Assembly: GCA_030913385.1 (NCBI GenBank)
Contig: CP133159.1
Span: forward strand, 372,001-436,000
Length of the DNA stretch: 64,000 nt
Source of the DNA: Cytophagaceae bacterium ABcell3
Lineage (GTDB): Bacteria; Bacteroidota; Bacteroidia; Cytophagales; Cytophagaceae
Direction of reading: 5' to 3'
The position numbers and the translations under genes were made by a program. The notes under the pieces were generated by a model. That model was not told the DNA's origin, ran no database searches, and saw only the letters and a program-made list of their open reading frames with translations. The first letter of the stretch is position 1; every line of letters starts with the position of its first letter. Positions 9,627 to 18,447 of the stretch are shown here, one piece after another.

Positions 9627-9740
9627 AATATAGGATTACCCATTTAAATCTCTAGGAAGTAATAGGTTTTTTTTGTACGATAAAATGCTTTAAACTGCTT
9701 TTATTAAATAGCGATATGTGCGATTGTTAGAAAATAAAGC

Positions 9741-9960
9741 GGCCATTGATGAAATTGCGTTAAGAACTTTATAAGCATGAAGCGGCCAAAAAATTTGCTG
9801 TTTGAGCCCGACGCAAGGAGGGTGAGTTTCATCCCGATAGCTATCGGGATAGCGTAATGCTTATAAAGTTTAGCAAATTTCATCACAGGCCTTGACTTTT
9901 TTGCTTACTTTTTTTGTCAAGAAAAAAAGTAAGGCCCTGCCGGCGAGGCAAAAAGTAACT
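9741..9960. repeat. Intergenic repeat with nested inverted repeats
   Basis: Outer imperfect arms lie at about 9741-9777 and 9858-9891 (GGCC, GATGAAATT, ACTTTATAAGCA in the left arm, mirrored in the right). Between them is a perfect 20-base palindrome at 9831-9850 (ATCCCGATAGCTATCGGGAT). A second hairpin follows with a perfect 12-base stem (9904-9915 with 9922-9933, arm CTTACTTTTTTT), then CCCTGCCGGCGAGGC. A piece of the same tail (GCAAAAAGTAACT) recurs near 19800. Repeats of this appearance are common between genes in Cytophagales. It fills most of the 495-base gap before the kinase gene; no coding frame is seen in that gap. Confidence 0.8.
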
Positions 9961-10121
9961 TAGCGAGCCTAAGTAAGCTAATAACACATAAGATACCTAA
10001 GTGGGTAACCCTATTAAAATATAAACAATATAGCGTTAACTATACCAGATGCTTTGTTTCAAGTTTTAACAACAGGCTTTATCTATTTAAATTAGCAAAA
10101 ATAACTATCCCTTATTAATAA

Positions 10122-10967
10122 ATGATCGGCATAACTGAAAGCGGAGCAACAAAATCTGACTGGTTTTTTACAGATGGAACCCAAACCTTTAAGATACGCA
10201 CCTCAGGTTTTAATCCATACTACCAAAAGGAGGAAGAAATTCAACAAATATTAAAAGAAGAGCTGCTACCCCAGTTGACTTTTAAAGTGGACACCCTTTG
10301 GTTCTACGGAGCAGGGTGTGAGCCACAGATCAACAGGAAAAAAATGACTGCTGCATTTTCACATTTCCTTCCTGAAGCAAAAATACATATAAACCATGAC
10401 CTTTATGCTGCCGCAAGGGCTTTGTTTGGGGATGACCCAGGGTTGGTATGCATTGCCGGCACAGGCTCTAATACCTGCGAGTACGATGGGACAAACATTG
10501 TCAGAAACGTAAACTCCCTAGGCTTGTTTATGGGCGATGAAGGTAGCGGCGGGTATTTGGGTAAATTGCTCATTAGGGAATATATTAGAGAGGGACTGCC
10601 CAAACCGCTAAGAGAGAAATTTGAAGAGAAATATACCGACCGCACAGAAGACATAATGCAAAAAGTATACGGTGGCAAAATGCCTTCAAAATATTTGGCT
10701 TCTTATGCACCTTTTCTACATGAGAATATAAACGACCCTTTTATTGAGAGTCTTGTAAAAGAAAGCTTTGAGAACCTTTTCGAAAACTGCATTTTGAAGT
10801 ATGAAAACTGCCGAAAACTGCCATTAGGCTTTGTAGGTTCTATAGCCTATCATTTTGAAGAAATACTCCAGCAAATAGCCAAGAAGAAAGGGCTATCTGT
10901 TTCGGTGATCGATCCTAGCCCTTCAGAGGCGCTTGTAAACTACCATTTAAAAAAAGCATTCTCATGA
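10122..10967 (+). CDS. BadF/BadG-family sugar kinase (N-acetylglucosamine / MurNAc kinase-like)
   Basis: This 281-residue protein of the ASKHA kinase fold opens with a phosphate-1 loop (GITESGATKSDWFF). It has a phosphate-2/adenosine segment (LVCIAGTGSNTCEYDG near residue 108) and GDEGSGGYLGKLLIREY typical of BadF-type N-acetylglucosamine kinases. It overlaps murQ by ATGA. That context suggests it phosphorylates amino sugars released from peptidoglycan, as the BadF-type kinase MurK does for MurNAc and GlcNAc. Specificity cannot be decided from sequence. ATG start; no Shine-Dalgarno sequence. Confidence 0.85.
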   Translation: MIGITESGATKSDWFFTDGTQTFKIRTSGFNPYYQKEEEIQQILKEELLPQLTFKVDTLWFYGAGCEPQINRKKMTAAFSHFLPEAKIHINHDLYAAARALFGDDPGLVCIAGTGSNTCEYDGTNIVRNVNSLGLFMGDEGSGGYLGKLLIREYIREGLPKPLREKFEEKYTDRTEDIMQKVYGGKMPSKYLASYAPFLHENINDPFIESLVKESFENLFENCILKYENCRKLPLGFVGSIAYHFEEILQQIAKKKGLSVSVIDPSPSEALVNYHLKKAFS

Positions 10968-11779
10968 AACTGACCGAATCACCATCGCCTTACCATCATC
11001 TGGAAAAAATGTCTGTCTCAGAGCTGCTGCACAACATGAACAAAGAGGACAAAACAGTCCCCAATGCAGTAGAGAAAGCTATTCCCCAGATAGAGAAGTT
11101 GGTCAATGCCATTGTACAGAAAATGCAGGCAGGAGGACGGCTTTTTTACGTTGGTGCCGGGACTAGTGGCAGGCTTGCTATTGCAGATGCCTCAGAATGC
11201 CCCCCTACCTATGGAGTACCGCCGGAGCTGGTAACCGGGCTGATAGCCGGTGGCGAAAAAGCCATCAGGCAAGCAGTAGAATTTGCCGAAGACGACCCGA
11301 CGCAGGCACACAAAGACTTAGAAGAGCAGAACATCAGTAGCAAAGATGTATTGATAGGCATTTCGGCCTCAGGTAAAACACCTTATGTAACAGGGGCGGT
11401 AGCCTATTGCAACAACAAAAAGATACTGACAGGATGTATCACCTGCAATCCCGACACCCCACTGGCTGAAATAGCCAATTACCCTGTAGAGGTTATTACC
11501 GGCCCTGAATTTGTCACAGGCAGTACCCGCCTTAAAGCCGGAACAGCACAGAAGTTGACTTTGAACATGATTTCAACCTCCGTTATGATCAGGTTAGGCC
11601 GGGTAAAGGACAACAAAATGGTTGATATGCAGCTAAACAACAACAAACTTTTCCACAGAGGAATCAAAATGTTGGCTGAAGAGTTAAAGATAGAAAAAGA
11701 AGATGCGGAAGCGCTGCTCAAAAAGCACGGCAGTGTCAGAAAAGCCGCCGAATGGTATAAAGCAAATGCACGAACTTGA
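10964..11779 (+). CDS. murQ: N-acetylmuramic acid 6-phosphate etherase
   Basis: This 271-residue MurQ cleaves the lactyl ether of MurNAc-6-phosphate to give GlcNAc-6-phosphate and D-lactate in peptidoglycan recycling. The SIS domain shows GAGTSGRLAIADASECPPTYG (near residue 64), which includes the glutamate region used in catalysis, followed by GLIAGGEKAIR, ISASGKTPYVTGA and GSTRLKAGTAQKLTLNMIST. It is slightly shorter than the usual ~300 residues, mainly at the C-terminus. It is translationally coupled to the preceding kinase and overlaps the next gene by 14 bases. No PTS gene is visible, so substrate entry must occur another way. Confidence 0.96.
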   Translation: MKLTESPSPYHHLEKMSVSELLHNMNKEDKTVPNAVEKAIPQIEKLVNAIVQKMQAGGRLFYVGAGTSGRLAIADASECPPTYGVPPELVTGLIAGGEKAIRQAVEFAEDDPTQAHKDLEEQNISSKDVLIGISASGKTPYVTGAVAYCNNKKILTGCITCNPDTPLAEIANYPVEVITGPEFVTGSTRLKAGTAQKLTLNMISTSVMIRLGRVKDNKMVDMQLNNNKLFHRGIKMLAEELKIEKEDAEALLKKHGSVRKAAEWYKANART

Positions 11780-12332
11780 ACCTTTTTTTAACTGGGAAAA
11801 ATATTACAATGCCGTAAATGACGAACGTTCGCCATTTTTCGGGGCACAATACAATACCCAACAATACACCAATGCCATTTACGGGTATTATATACACCCT
11901 TTGTGGGACTATATTGGCTCTGAAACACTGTACCTCAAAATTTTATATACAAACTACGAACAACGTTTCGTAATTATAGAGATGATAGGTGAGTGGAATG
12001 ACACGCTCCACAACGACATAATGCACCTAAAACGAAATGTCATCGACTATTTAGTAGACCAGGGCATAAATCAATTTATCCTTATAGGAGAAAACGTCAT
12101 GAACTTCCACGGCTCAGACGATTGCTACTATGAAGAATGGTTTGAGGATGTGGAAGATGGATGGATTGCCGCCATAAATTTCCGAGACTTTGTTGAACAA
12201 GAATGGAGAAGGTACAATATAGACTGCTATATCAACTACGGGGGCAGTTTAAATATTGACAACTGGCGGACTATGAACCCAAAAGCTTTTTACAAACAGG
12301 TCAGTAGTCAAATTATGAAAAGGCTTCAATAA
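11766..12332 (+). CDS. Conserved hypothetical protein downstream of murQ
   Basis: This protein of 188 residues is rich in Tyr, Trp and acidic residues (for example DDCYYEEWFEDVEDGWIAAINF). It has no signal peptide and no membrane helix, and I do not recognise a family. I chose the ATG at 11766 because it overlaps murQ by only 14 bases; an ATG in the same frame at 11703 would overlap murQ by 77 bases. The fold looks alpha/beta (FVIIEMIGEWND, QFILIGENVMNF). The tight overlap suggests co-expression with the amino-sugar genes, but a role there is only an inference. Confidence 0.7.
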   Translation: MHELEPFFNWEKYYNAVNDERSPFFGAQYNTQQYTNAIYGYYIHPLWDYIGSETLYLKILYTNYEQRFVIIEMIGEWNDTLHNDIMHLKRNVIDYLVDQGINQFILIGENVMNFHGSDDCYYEEWFEDVEDGWIAAINFRDFVEQEWRRYNIDCYINYGGSLNIDNWRTMNPKAFYKQVSSQIMKRLQ

Positions 12333-12570
12333 CTAGGGCCTGAAGTCACAAGTGTGCAAGTACGGATGGCCTTTTATGAAGACGTATTGGAATACTTCGA
12401 ATGTAAGGCCATAAAGTAGATTGTGCGTTTGTGGCTAGTCCAAAAAACCACTAATATTTTGGTCTGTGACAAATTCAGGTACACATAAGAAAAACTTTGC
12501 ACCAGATCATCATAAACCAATTTCATAATATTTAACAGCAAGTATTTGGGCGTTTTTCAGTGCGCCCTAG

Positions 12571-13179
12571 CTATTCTTCCACCTTATAAATAGGTGCTGC
12601 ATCGGGTATAAGAAACTTCCGCCCCGTACTGACCTCACAGCAAACAGATCGTGTTCTCTTTCGCTGCTCTTTTACGTAAATTTTTTTATTGAAAATAAAG
12701 CTTTCTCCCAAAGAGACCTCCGACAAGTATACTGTAGGCTCTCCTTTCTCGCAGCCATTGAGCGCTTTCAACAGCGCCGCATCGCTACAAGAAGACGCTT
12801 TGGGATTCTTGATGTAATTGTCCAAGGGCTTCAATATTTCTTCCGGAAAAACATCCCTTACCGCCAACAACAAAGAAGAGAAGTTCTCCTTCCACTCTTC
12901 CCCGTGGGGTTTTACATGTCTGCCATGGGCCAAGTTGGTTTTCAAGTGGGCTACTTCATGTAAATACGTTATCAGAAACGAATATGGGTTCAAGTCGCCA
13001 TTGACCGTTATGCAATGCCTACCCGTTTGGAAATAATAGCGATAATCACCAAGCTTAGTAGCCCTTCGGCGGGTAACTTTAAAATCAAACCTGTGGCTCT
13101 CCCACAAATCACAGCAATAATCTACCGCCTCTTCTGGAAGGTATTTCTGAATTACATTTCTAAACTTTACTGAAAGCAT
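12571..13179 (-). CDS. SprT-like zinc metalloprotease domain protein
   Basis: This 202-residue protein carries the SprT/Spartan-type metal site YLHEVAHLKTN (HExxH near residue 73), followed by HGRHVKPHGEEWKENF, which supplies the third histidine and the conserved HG..W. In bacteria the family is mostly uncharacterised; eukaryotic relatives cleave DNA-protein crosslinks. The C-terminal ~80 residues form a small beta-rich domain (FIFNKKIYVKEQRKRTRS) that may replace the usual zinc ribbon: there are Cys residues, but no clear CxxC pairs. The gene stands alone between convergent and unrelated neighbours. Confidence 0.88.
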   Translation of the reverse strand: MLSVKFRNVIQKYLPEEAVDYCCDLWESHRFDFKVTRRRATKLGDYRYYFQTGRHCITVNGDLNPYSFLITYLHEVAHLKTNLAHGRHVKPHGEEWKENFSSLLLAVRDVFPEEILKPLDNYIKNPKASSCSDAALLKALNGCEKGEPTVYLSEVSLGESFIFNKKIYVKEQRKRTRSVCCEVSTGRKFLIPDAAPIYKVEE

Positions 13180-13284
13180 TAACTGGACATTTGTTAAACC
13201 TGAATTATGCGATAGATATCGTCATGAAGAGCAAAACAACAATACATCAGCACTATGCTAATAGAAAGGCCTATTGCATATTTC

Positions 13285-13312
13285 AGTAAATCTAGCTTTT
13301 ACTAGATTTACT
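13285..13312. terminator. Inverted repeat at the 3' end of the small lipoprotein gene
   Basis: A perfect 11-base stem (13285-13295, AGTAAATCTAG, pairs with 13302-13312) with a 6-base loop overlaps the stop codon of the lipoprotein gene. The T-tract (13312-13316) follows the stem on the plus strand. As an intrinsic terminator it would therefore act better on plus-strand transcripts, or as a block between genes. Confidence 0.5.
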
Positions 13313-13496
13313 TTTTGACCTTATCCAACAACTTTTTGCTCTCTTTTTCAGATTCGTCTGCCGCTTTTTCCATCGACTCTTTCACTTCCTTGGCAGACTT
13401 GTTTACCTCATCGGCGAATTTTTCTGATTCACTTTTTTCTTCACAAGAAAACATCATACTAGCAAGCGGAAATAACATCAGGGCAAGTTTCTTCAT
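13308..13496 (-). CDS. Small lipoprotein with charged helical tail
   Basis: This protein of 62 residues has a lipoprotein signal peptide (MKKLALMLFPLASMMFSC, with the lipobox Cys at residue 18). Glu- and Lys-rich heptad-like sequence fills the rest (ESEKFADEVNKSAKEV). An ATG three codons upstream (13505) is an alternative start, but the chosen one gives a canonical signal peptide. It is probably anchored in the inner or outer membrane with a coiled-coil tail. Composition resembles small stress-related or Lpp-like lipoproteins; the function is unknown. Confidence 0.7.
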   Translation of the reverse strand: MKKLALMLFPLASMMFSCEEKSESEKFADEVNKSAKEVKESMEKAADESEKESKKLLDKVKK

Positions 13497-13628
13497 ATTA
13501 ATCATTTTTTACTAAGATAATAAAAATTAAGCGGAGGTAAAACCCTGTAAAAGCTGGTTAAACTCGACTTTAAACTCAAGAGATTAATAGTCAGCAGCCA
13601 AAAAAATACTGCTCTGTAGAACTTTAAG

Positions 13629-14384
13629 TTACTGCTCCTTTTTTTTACTAATCAGACTCTTGCTCCCAGCATGAACCGCAAAACTAAAAATTACAGGAAA
13701 CGGCGCTAACAAAGCAGCCAATGCAGTGTTTGCTCCTGCCCGTGTAAGTAAGCAAAAAACCATCATGGTAGCAATAACAGATACTCCAATAAACCCCCTA
13801 AGCAATACAGGGTCATGCACTTTTATGTAACGGTCCAGAATTCTCTCCAGAAAGAACCTACTCCTTTCCTGTGGCGGGTACAAACTTCTGTAGTGCTGAT
13901 AAGTGACATTGATAATATGTATTCCGATTGGGACGCTAAACAAAGAAATCATGATCGCCCTATCTTTGATCAAAAAAAAGACAATGATAGGCGCTATCAA
14001 AAAAATAATACCCGTAAATAACAAAAACAAATATGAAAACCTGGCTAAGGTAAAATATACTGACCGCCGAAAACGGAGGTAATCTTTATATGCACGCTCT
14101 CGAGCATTTTTTTTAATTTCCCGCACCCTTTCTTGAAATTTGCGTTTTTCCTCCTTACGTCGTACTGCTGCGGGGTCTGGCTGCTGATAGGAACTTGTAA
14201 AAATAGGCTTCTTCTTCAGAAGCACATCATACGCCTCCTGAATTTTCACAAACATCTGCTGCGCATCAGGAGAATCATTAAGGTCTGGGTGAAACTTCTT
14301 CGCTTTTTTCTTAAATGCTTTCCTTATTTGATTTTCTGAGGCACCAGGTTTTAATCCCAAAATATTATAGTACTGATCAAACAT
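13629..14384 (-). CDS. J-domain (DnaJ-like) membrane protein
   Basis: An N-terminal J domain occupies residues 1-65: DQYYNILGLKPGASENQIRK, then KFHPDLND with the HPD motif needed to stimulate Hsp70 ATPase. A very basic linker (RRKEEKRKFQERVREIKK) follows, and then three to four hydrophobic helices (about 115-140, 140-160, 190-235). It is therefore a membrane-anchored co-chaperone that would recruit DnaK to the membrane. I chose the ATG at 14384 because the J domain begins right there; an in-frame upstream start at 14417 adds 11 residues of no evident use. Confidence 0.85.
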   Translation of the reverse strand: MFDQYYNILGLKPGASENQIRKAFKKKAKKFHPDLNDSPDAQQMFVKIQEAYDVLLKKKPIFTSSYQQPDPAAVRRKEEKRKFQERVREIKKNARERAYKDYLRFRRSVYFTLARFSYLFLLFTGIIFLIAPIIVFFLIKDRAIMISLFSVPIGIHIINVTYQHYRSLYPPQERSRFFLERILDRYIKVHDPVLLRGFIGVSVIATMMVFCLLTRAGANTALAALLAPFPVIFSFAVHAGSKSLISKKKEQ

Positions 14385-14713
14385 CACAAAAACACGCTTT
14401 CCTATTAACTTAAGCAATTAAAATTTAGAATTGTTTAGCAAACATAACTGAGCTGCTGAAAGTCACACAATAAAGACTATGGAAAAAGCAGTGCAGAAGC
14501 AGACCGATTTTTTCGTAGCCACAAGCGATGTCTTGTGGCTGCGAAGTGATTTTTTCAGCAGGCCCTAACTATGCGTAGCAAGATGAGTTATTAAAAGAAA
14601 TAGGAACAAAGTAGCGTAAGTATTCAAACATGCATTTACTTACCTCAAGGAACAGTTCAAAAAAATGACCTAACTCACTGCGCAGATGCAGATATTTTTC
14701 TACATTAGTTTAT
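14385..14713. other. Intergenic region with a hairpin
   Basis: These 329 bases separate divergent genes. They contain an inverted repeat at 14517-14540 (arm AGCCACAAG, 9-base stem, 6-base loop) flanked by near-symmetric GATTTTTTCG and GCGAAGTGATTTTTT segments, then CAGCAGGCCCTAAC. It resembles the hairpin repeats elsewhere in the window and may be a degraded copy. No coding frame is seen. Confidence 0.5.
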
Positions 14714-15922
14714 ATGGAAACACAGGTATGGGAATATTTTTTACTGGTTTTTGCCCTTATTTCGGCAGTAGTCTCATGGTATGTCCTTACCAGGCATAAA
14801 ACAAAACGTCCCTATTATGTAAAAGCAGAAAGGGACTGGCACAAACGAAAAGCTGCCGCAGAGAGCCATATCGATTATTCAGTTTTTTTGATTGGAGATG
14901 CTGGCGCAAATACCAGAGAAAATCCGGAGCCTACGCTGGATATATTGAGAAATCAGCTATTGGAGTCGGGCAAGCAAAGTGCTGTGTTTTTTTTGGGTGA
15001 CAATATCTACCCTAAAGGTATGGTCGAGCCAGAACACAAACTGTACAATGAAGCTGTAGAAAGCCTGATGAGCCAGCTTCATATCGTAGACGACTATTTG
15101 GGCAGGGTTTGTATTATCTCTGGAAACCATGACTGGAACAAAGGTCGTAAAGGTGGCTTAAGGGCTGTATTAAGGCAACAAGATTTCGTAGACGACTATT
15201 TTGGAAACGAAAGTGTTTTTTTACCAAGAAATGGTTGCCCCGGCCCAACAGAAATTAAACTAACAGAAGACCTAACTGCCATCATTATCAACACCCAATG
15301 GTGGGTGCATAATGGGAAAAGGCCTATAGGAAAAAAAGACGGCTGCAATATTAACAGTGAGGAAGAGTTTTTTGAAACACTCAAAAAAATATTAGACAGA
15401 AATAAGTCTCGCAAAGTACTGGTAGCAGGCCATCACCCCATGTACAGCAAGGCATCACACGGAGGCAAGTTTGACCCTAAGCAACATATTTTCCCACTTA
15501 CAGCTATCCATAAAAAAGCTTATGTCCCCTTACCGGTGGCAGGGTCTCTATATCCAATGTACCGAAAATTTATAGGTGCCAGAGAAGACATTTCACACCC
15601 GCTTTACAGACGGATGCGAAAAAAAATGTTACAAATATTCCGCCAATACCCTAATCTGGTATACGCTGCTGGACATGACCACAATTTGCAATACATCAGG
15701 AAAGGGAAACAGCATTATATTGTAAGTGGAGCTGGTTCTAAAGTTACCTATGTAACAAAAGGCAAAGGCGCCGCTTTTACCCATGCCCATAAAGGCTTTT
15801 TCAGAATCAACTACTTGAGCACAGGGGAAGTAAACATAGAAGCTTGGGAACCCAACATAGATGGAAGCCCGCGGCTTGCCTATCGGGGACACATTGAACA
15901 ATCTAGGGCAGCAAGACCTTAA
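14714..15922 (+). CDS. Membrane-anchored metallophosphoesterase
   Basis: This protein of 402 residues has an N-terminal membrane helix (about 7-25) and a calcineurin-like phosphoesterase domain. The metal-binding motifs are GDAGANTREN, FFLGDNIYPKGM, ISGNHDWNKG, VAGHHPMYS and AAGHDHNLQY, in the expected order. The domain would face either the periplasm or the cytoplasm; the substrate is not predictable. Its last 20 bases overlap the 3' end of the convergent lipid kinase gene. Confidence 0.92.
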   Translation: METQVWEYFLLVFALISAVVSWYVLTRHKTKRPYYVKAERDWHKRKAAAESHIDYSVFLIGDAGANTRENPEPTLDILRNQLLESGKQSAVFFLGDNIYPKGMVEPEHKLYNEAVESLMSQLHIVDDYLGRVCIISGNHDWNKGRKGGLRAVLRQQDFVDDYFGNESVFLPRNGCPGPTEIKLTEDLTAIIINTQWWVHNGKRPIGKKDGCNINSEEEFFETLKKILDRNKSRKVLVAGHHPMYSKASHGGKFDPKQHIFPLTAIHKKAYVPLPVAGSLYPMYRKFIGAREDISHPLYRRMRKKMLQIFRQYPNLVYAAGHDHNLQYIRKGKQHYIVSGAGSKVTYVTKGKGAAFTHAHKGFFRINYLSTGEVNIEAWEPNIDGSPRLAYRGHIEQSRAARP

Positions 15923-16793
15923 GCCCCTTGGGGAACTCTTCGATTAATAGTTTTTCCACTGCCGGAAAAGGCTCTCCATCAATGTGGAAAGTTTCATTGT
16001 CCAAGTTATAAATTACGGCCCTTTTAGTCCTTATTATTTTATAATATTTAGATTTATGTATTTTCCCGCTTAAGAGATAATACATGATATGAAAACTGTG
16101 CAGCTTTGGAAAAGGGCGAACAATGTCTATTTCAAAATACCCATCACGTATATTTCCAAGCGGGTTTATGGACACATTAGTGCCAAACTTACTGGCATTT
16201 GTAATCACCATCATAAAGGCCTCTCCATCATAGCGACTAATCGGGGTTTCAATAGTGTATTTAAAAGGCTTAAAAGTCAAAAACTCAAGGACTCCATACC
16301 ACACATAGAGAAACTTTCCCCTTAATAGACTTTTCGCAAAACGATGGATGACCCGTGCATTAAAACCAAGGTCACTGATATGAAAAGCATTAAAACCATT
16401 TACCTTTAATGTATCGATAAACCGAGGCCTAAATTTTGCTATTATCTTTAATGCTTCATCAACCTCTTCTGGTATATCCAGGTCTTTTGCAAGCCCATTA
16501 GCAGAACCCATAGGCAGAATGCCCAAAGGGATATTTTTTCCTACCAGTACGTTTCCGACCAAATTTACCGTTCCATCGCCCCCAATGGCAACTACGCCAT
16601 GGTATGGGAACAATATGAGCTGATCCTCTATTAGCTGGTGATCATTCTTGCCTGTAGTTTCAAAAATATCATATAAAAAACCGTTATCAGCACAGAACCC
16701 TTTTAAGATACTGGGGATATCCTGTTTTTTTTTACCTCCTGCAATAGGGTTAAGCACAAACAGCAGCCGTTTTTTTTCTCTATTTCGGGGCAT
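15903..16793 (-). CDS. Diacylglycerol kinase-family lipid kinase (YegS/DgkB type)
   Basis: This 296-residue protein has the DAGK catalytic domain motifs: VLNPIAGGKKK at the N-terminus, the nucleotide-binding GVVAIGGDGTVNLVGN near residue 87, and LGILPMGSANGLAKDL. The C-terminal beta domain ends with NETFHIDGEPFPAV. It would phosphorylate a lipid such as diacylglycerol or a sphingoid lipid using ATP at the inner membrane; Bacteroidota members may act on either. It is 30 bases from the start of the THUMP methyltransferase end and is on the same strand. Confidence 0.92.
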   Translation of the reverse strand: MPRNREKKRLLFVLNPIAGGKKKQDIPSILKGFCADNGFLYDIFETTGKNDHQLIEDQLILFPYHGVVAIGGDGTVNLVGNVLVGKNIPLGILPMGSANGLAKDLDIPEEVDEALKIIAKFRPRFIDTLKVNGFNAFHISDLGFNARVIHRFAKSLLRGKFLYVWYGVLEFLTFKPFKYTIETPISRYDGEAFMMVITNASKFGTNVSINPLGNIRDGYFEIDIVRPFPKLHSFHIMYYLLSGKIHKSKYYKIIRTKRAVIYNLDNETFHIDGEPFPAVEKLLIEEFPKGLKVLLP

Positions 16794-16823
16794 ATCTAGA
16801 AAAACCCTTCGGCATTTATTTTG

Positions 16824-17996
16824 TTAACCCTTGCCCGTTTTCTTCTTTGATCCTCTATATAGCTCATATTCCAACAAGCGGCACTCAATCCGTCCGTTGT
16901 AAAATTCGACCCTTTTGCTCGTCCTCAAACCAATGTTTTTTGCCAAATTCAAGTTTCCTGTAAAAATATAGCCTTTATACCCTTGACATTTAGACTTGAA
17001 AAAGTCCCCTAAAGCTTTGTAAACAGGGACAAGCGCCTCCTCATCTCCTAACCGTTCTCCATATTCAGGGTTTACCATCACCACGCCCCCACCTTCATAC
17101 ACAGGAGTATCCCTAAAGTCACACACTTTAAATTCGATTAAATCAGCCACACCAGCGATTTCTGCATTTGTTTTGGCCGCATGAACAGCTACAGGGTTAA
17201 GATCAGAAGCTACGATCTTGAAGTCTCCCATTTCCCTCAATTGAGACATGGCCTTCCGTTTCACTTCCCTAAAATCAACAGGGTCATAGAGCTTGGTATG
17301 CATAAATCCAAAATTGTCCTTCAAAAGACCAGGTACTTTGTTTATAGCCAACAAAGCAGCTTCAATAGCCAGCGTACCACTGCCACACATAGGATTGATA
17401 AAATTAGAATTCATATCCCAGCCACTGGCAGCAATAGTACTGGCCGCTAAACTCTCGACCATAGGAGCCTTGTAAGGCATTTTCCTATATCCGTGTTTAG
17501 ACAAAGCCCCACCAGAAGTGTCCAGATAAACAGAGGCTTTATTTTCTACCCAATAAAGATATATTACTGTCCGGCTGGTATCTGGACCAGAGTCAGGCCT
17601 ACGGCCCAGTTTATCGTTGATCCTATCTACAATTGCATCTTTCAGTCTGACATTGGCAAAGCGAGTATCAAGAATTTGGTCATTTTTCACAAAAGACTGA
17701 ATACTGATATAGCCATCGGCATCTATCAATTCTTCCCAAGGAAACTTTTTCGCTTCCTTATATAACTGGTCAGGTCCTGGTGTATGCATATCTTTTAAAT
17801 GCCACATAACCCGATATGCAGTTCGCAGGTTAAAGTTTAGGTTAATACAGTCTCTATAATCACCTTTCAGGAACAATCCGTTTTCTGTAACGGTCTGCAC
17901 CTTATAACCCAAAGCTTCAACCTCTTGCTTCACATATCCAGCAGATTTGCGCGCTGTAGTGATATGGATAAGCCTTTTATCTTTTGCATGTAACAT
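16824..17996 (-). CDS. THUMP-domain class I RNA methyltransferase (RlmL/RlmK N-half type)
   Basis: This 390-residue protein starts with a ferredoxin-like and THUMP RNA-binding region (about 45-165). The SAM-dependent domain has NPMCGSGTLAIEAALLA (motif I variant of DP..GSGT), VASDLNPVAVHAAKTNAEIAG and the catalytic-type MVNPEYGERLGDEE, a variant of NPPYG. This architecture matches the rRNA m2G methyltransferases related to RlmL. The target is likely 23S rRNA by family. A basic tail (GSKKKTGKG) ends the protein. ATG start next to a gap of 79 bases before the divergent HepT-like gene. Confidence 0.93.
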   Translation of the reverse strand: MLHAKDKRLIHITTARKSAGYVKQEVEALGYKVQTVTENGLFLKGDYRDCINLNFNLRTAYRVMWHLKDMHTPGPDQLYKEAKKFPWEELIDADGYISIQSFVKNDQILDTRFANVRLKDAIVDRINDKLGRRPDSGPDTSRTVIYLYWVENKASVYLDTSGGALSKHGYRKMPYKAPMVESLAASTIAASGWDMNSNFINPMCGSGTLAIEAALLAINKVPGLLKDNFGFMHTKLYDPVDFREVKRKAMSQLREMGDFKIVASDLNPVAVHAAKTNAEIAGVADLIEFKVCDFRDTPVYEGGGVVMVNPEYGERLGDEEALVPVYKALGDFFKSKCQGYKGYIFTGNLNLAKNIGLRTSKRVEFYNGRIECRLLEYELYRGSKKKTGKG

Positions 17997-18075
17997 AATG
18001 TAAAACTAAGAGGAAGGCGCAAATGTAACAAACCATTCCAAAGATATGTTACTTTTTTAAAGGAGATGGATAAAT

Positions 18076-18447
18076 ATGGACAAGTTTGCAGAAGACAAAG
18101 GACACCTCATAGACATCATGAGGTCTATAGAAGAGATACAAAGTTATGTAGGGGGCGCTTCTTTTGAAGACTTCAACAAGCGTGAAGACTTAAGAGAAAG
18201 CGTATATTACCAACTACAAACTATTGGAGGCGCATCGAAGCTATTGTCTGATGAGTTTAAGGATAAGTATCGCGATATAGATTGGGATACACTTTACAAC
18301 CTTAACTTCGGTGGGTACAATCAACAGGTTGAAATGGACACAAACGGTGTATGGCACATTATCACTGAGGAGTTAACCAACATACATGACCAGGTGGTGG
18401 ACTTAGTAACAGTCCTTGAAGACAGGGACAATGATTTTATGTTTTAG
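18076..18447 (+). CDS. HepT-like (DUF86) protein with degenerate active site
   Basis: This 123-residue protein follows the HepT/DUF86 pattern throughout: DKGHLIDIMRSIEEIQSYV, then DLRESVYYQLQTIGGASKLL, DKYRDIDW and VWHIITEELTNIHDQV. HepT toxins use an R-N-x-x-x-H-x-Y type motif between the Trp and the last helix. Here that stretch reads TLYNLNFGGYNQQV, so the Arg and His are absent. No MntA-type nucleotidyltransferase antitoxin gene lies on either side. It is therefore probably not an active nuclease toxin, and may be an orphan or domesticated relative. A purine-rich AAAGGAG about 10 bases before the ATG is one of the few Shine-Dalgarno-like sites here. Confidence 0.75.
   Translation: MDKFAEDKGHLIDIMRSIEEIQSYVGGASFEDFNKREDLRESVYYQLQTIGGASKLLSDEFKDKYRDIDWDTLYNLNFGGYNQQVEMDTNGVWHIITEELTNIHDQVVDLVTVLEDRDNDFMF

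Noticed and set aside
11703-11765. Upstream start for the gene after murQ
   Set aside because: It lies inside murQ in another frame and would give a 77-base overlap; the ATG at 11766 is simpler.
16089-17765. Plus-strand frames opposite the lipid kinase and THUMP methyltransferase
   Set aside because: The minus-strand genes have strong family motifs; the opposite frames have none.
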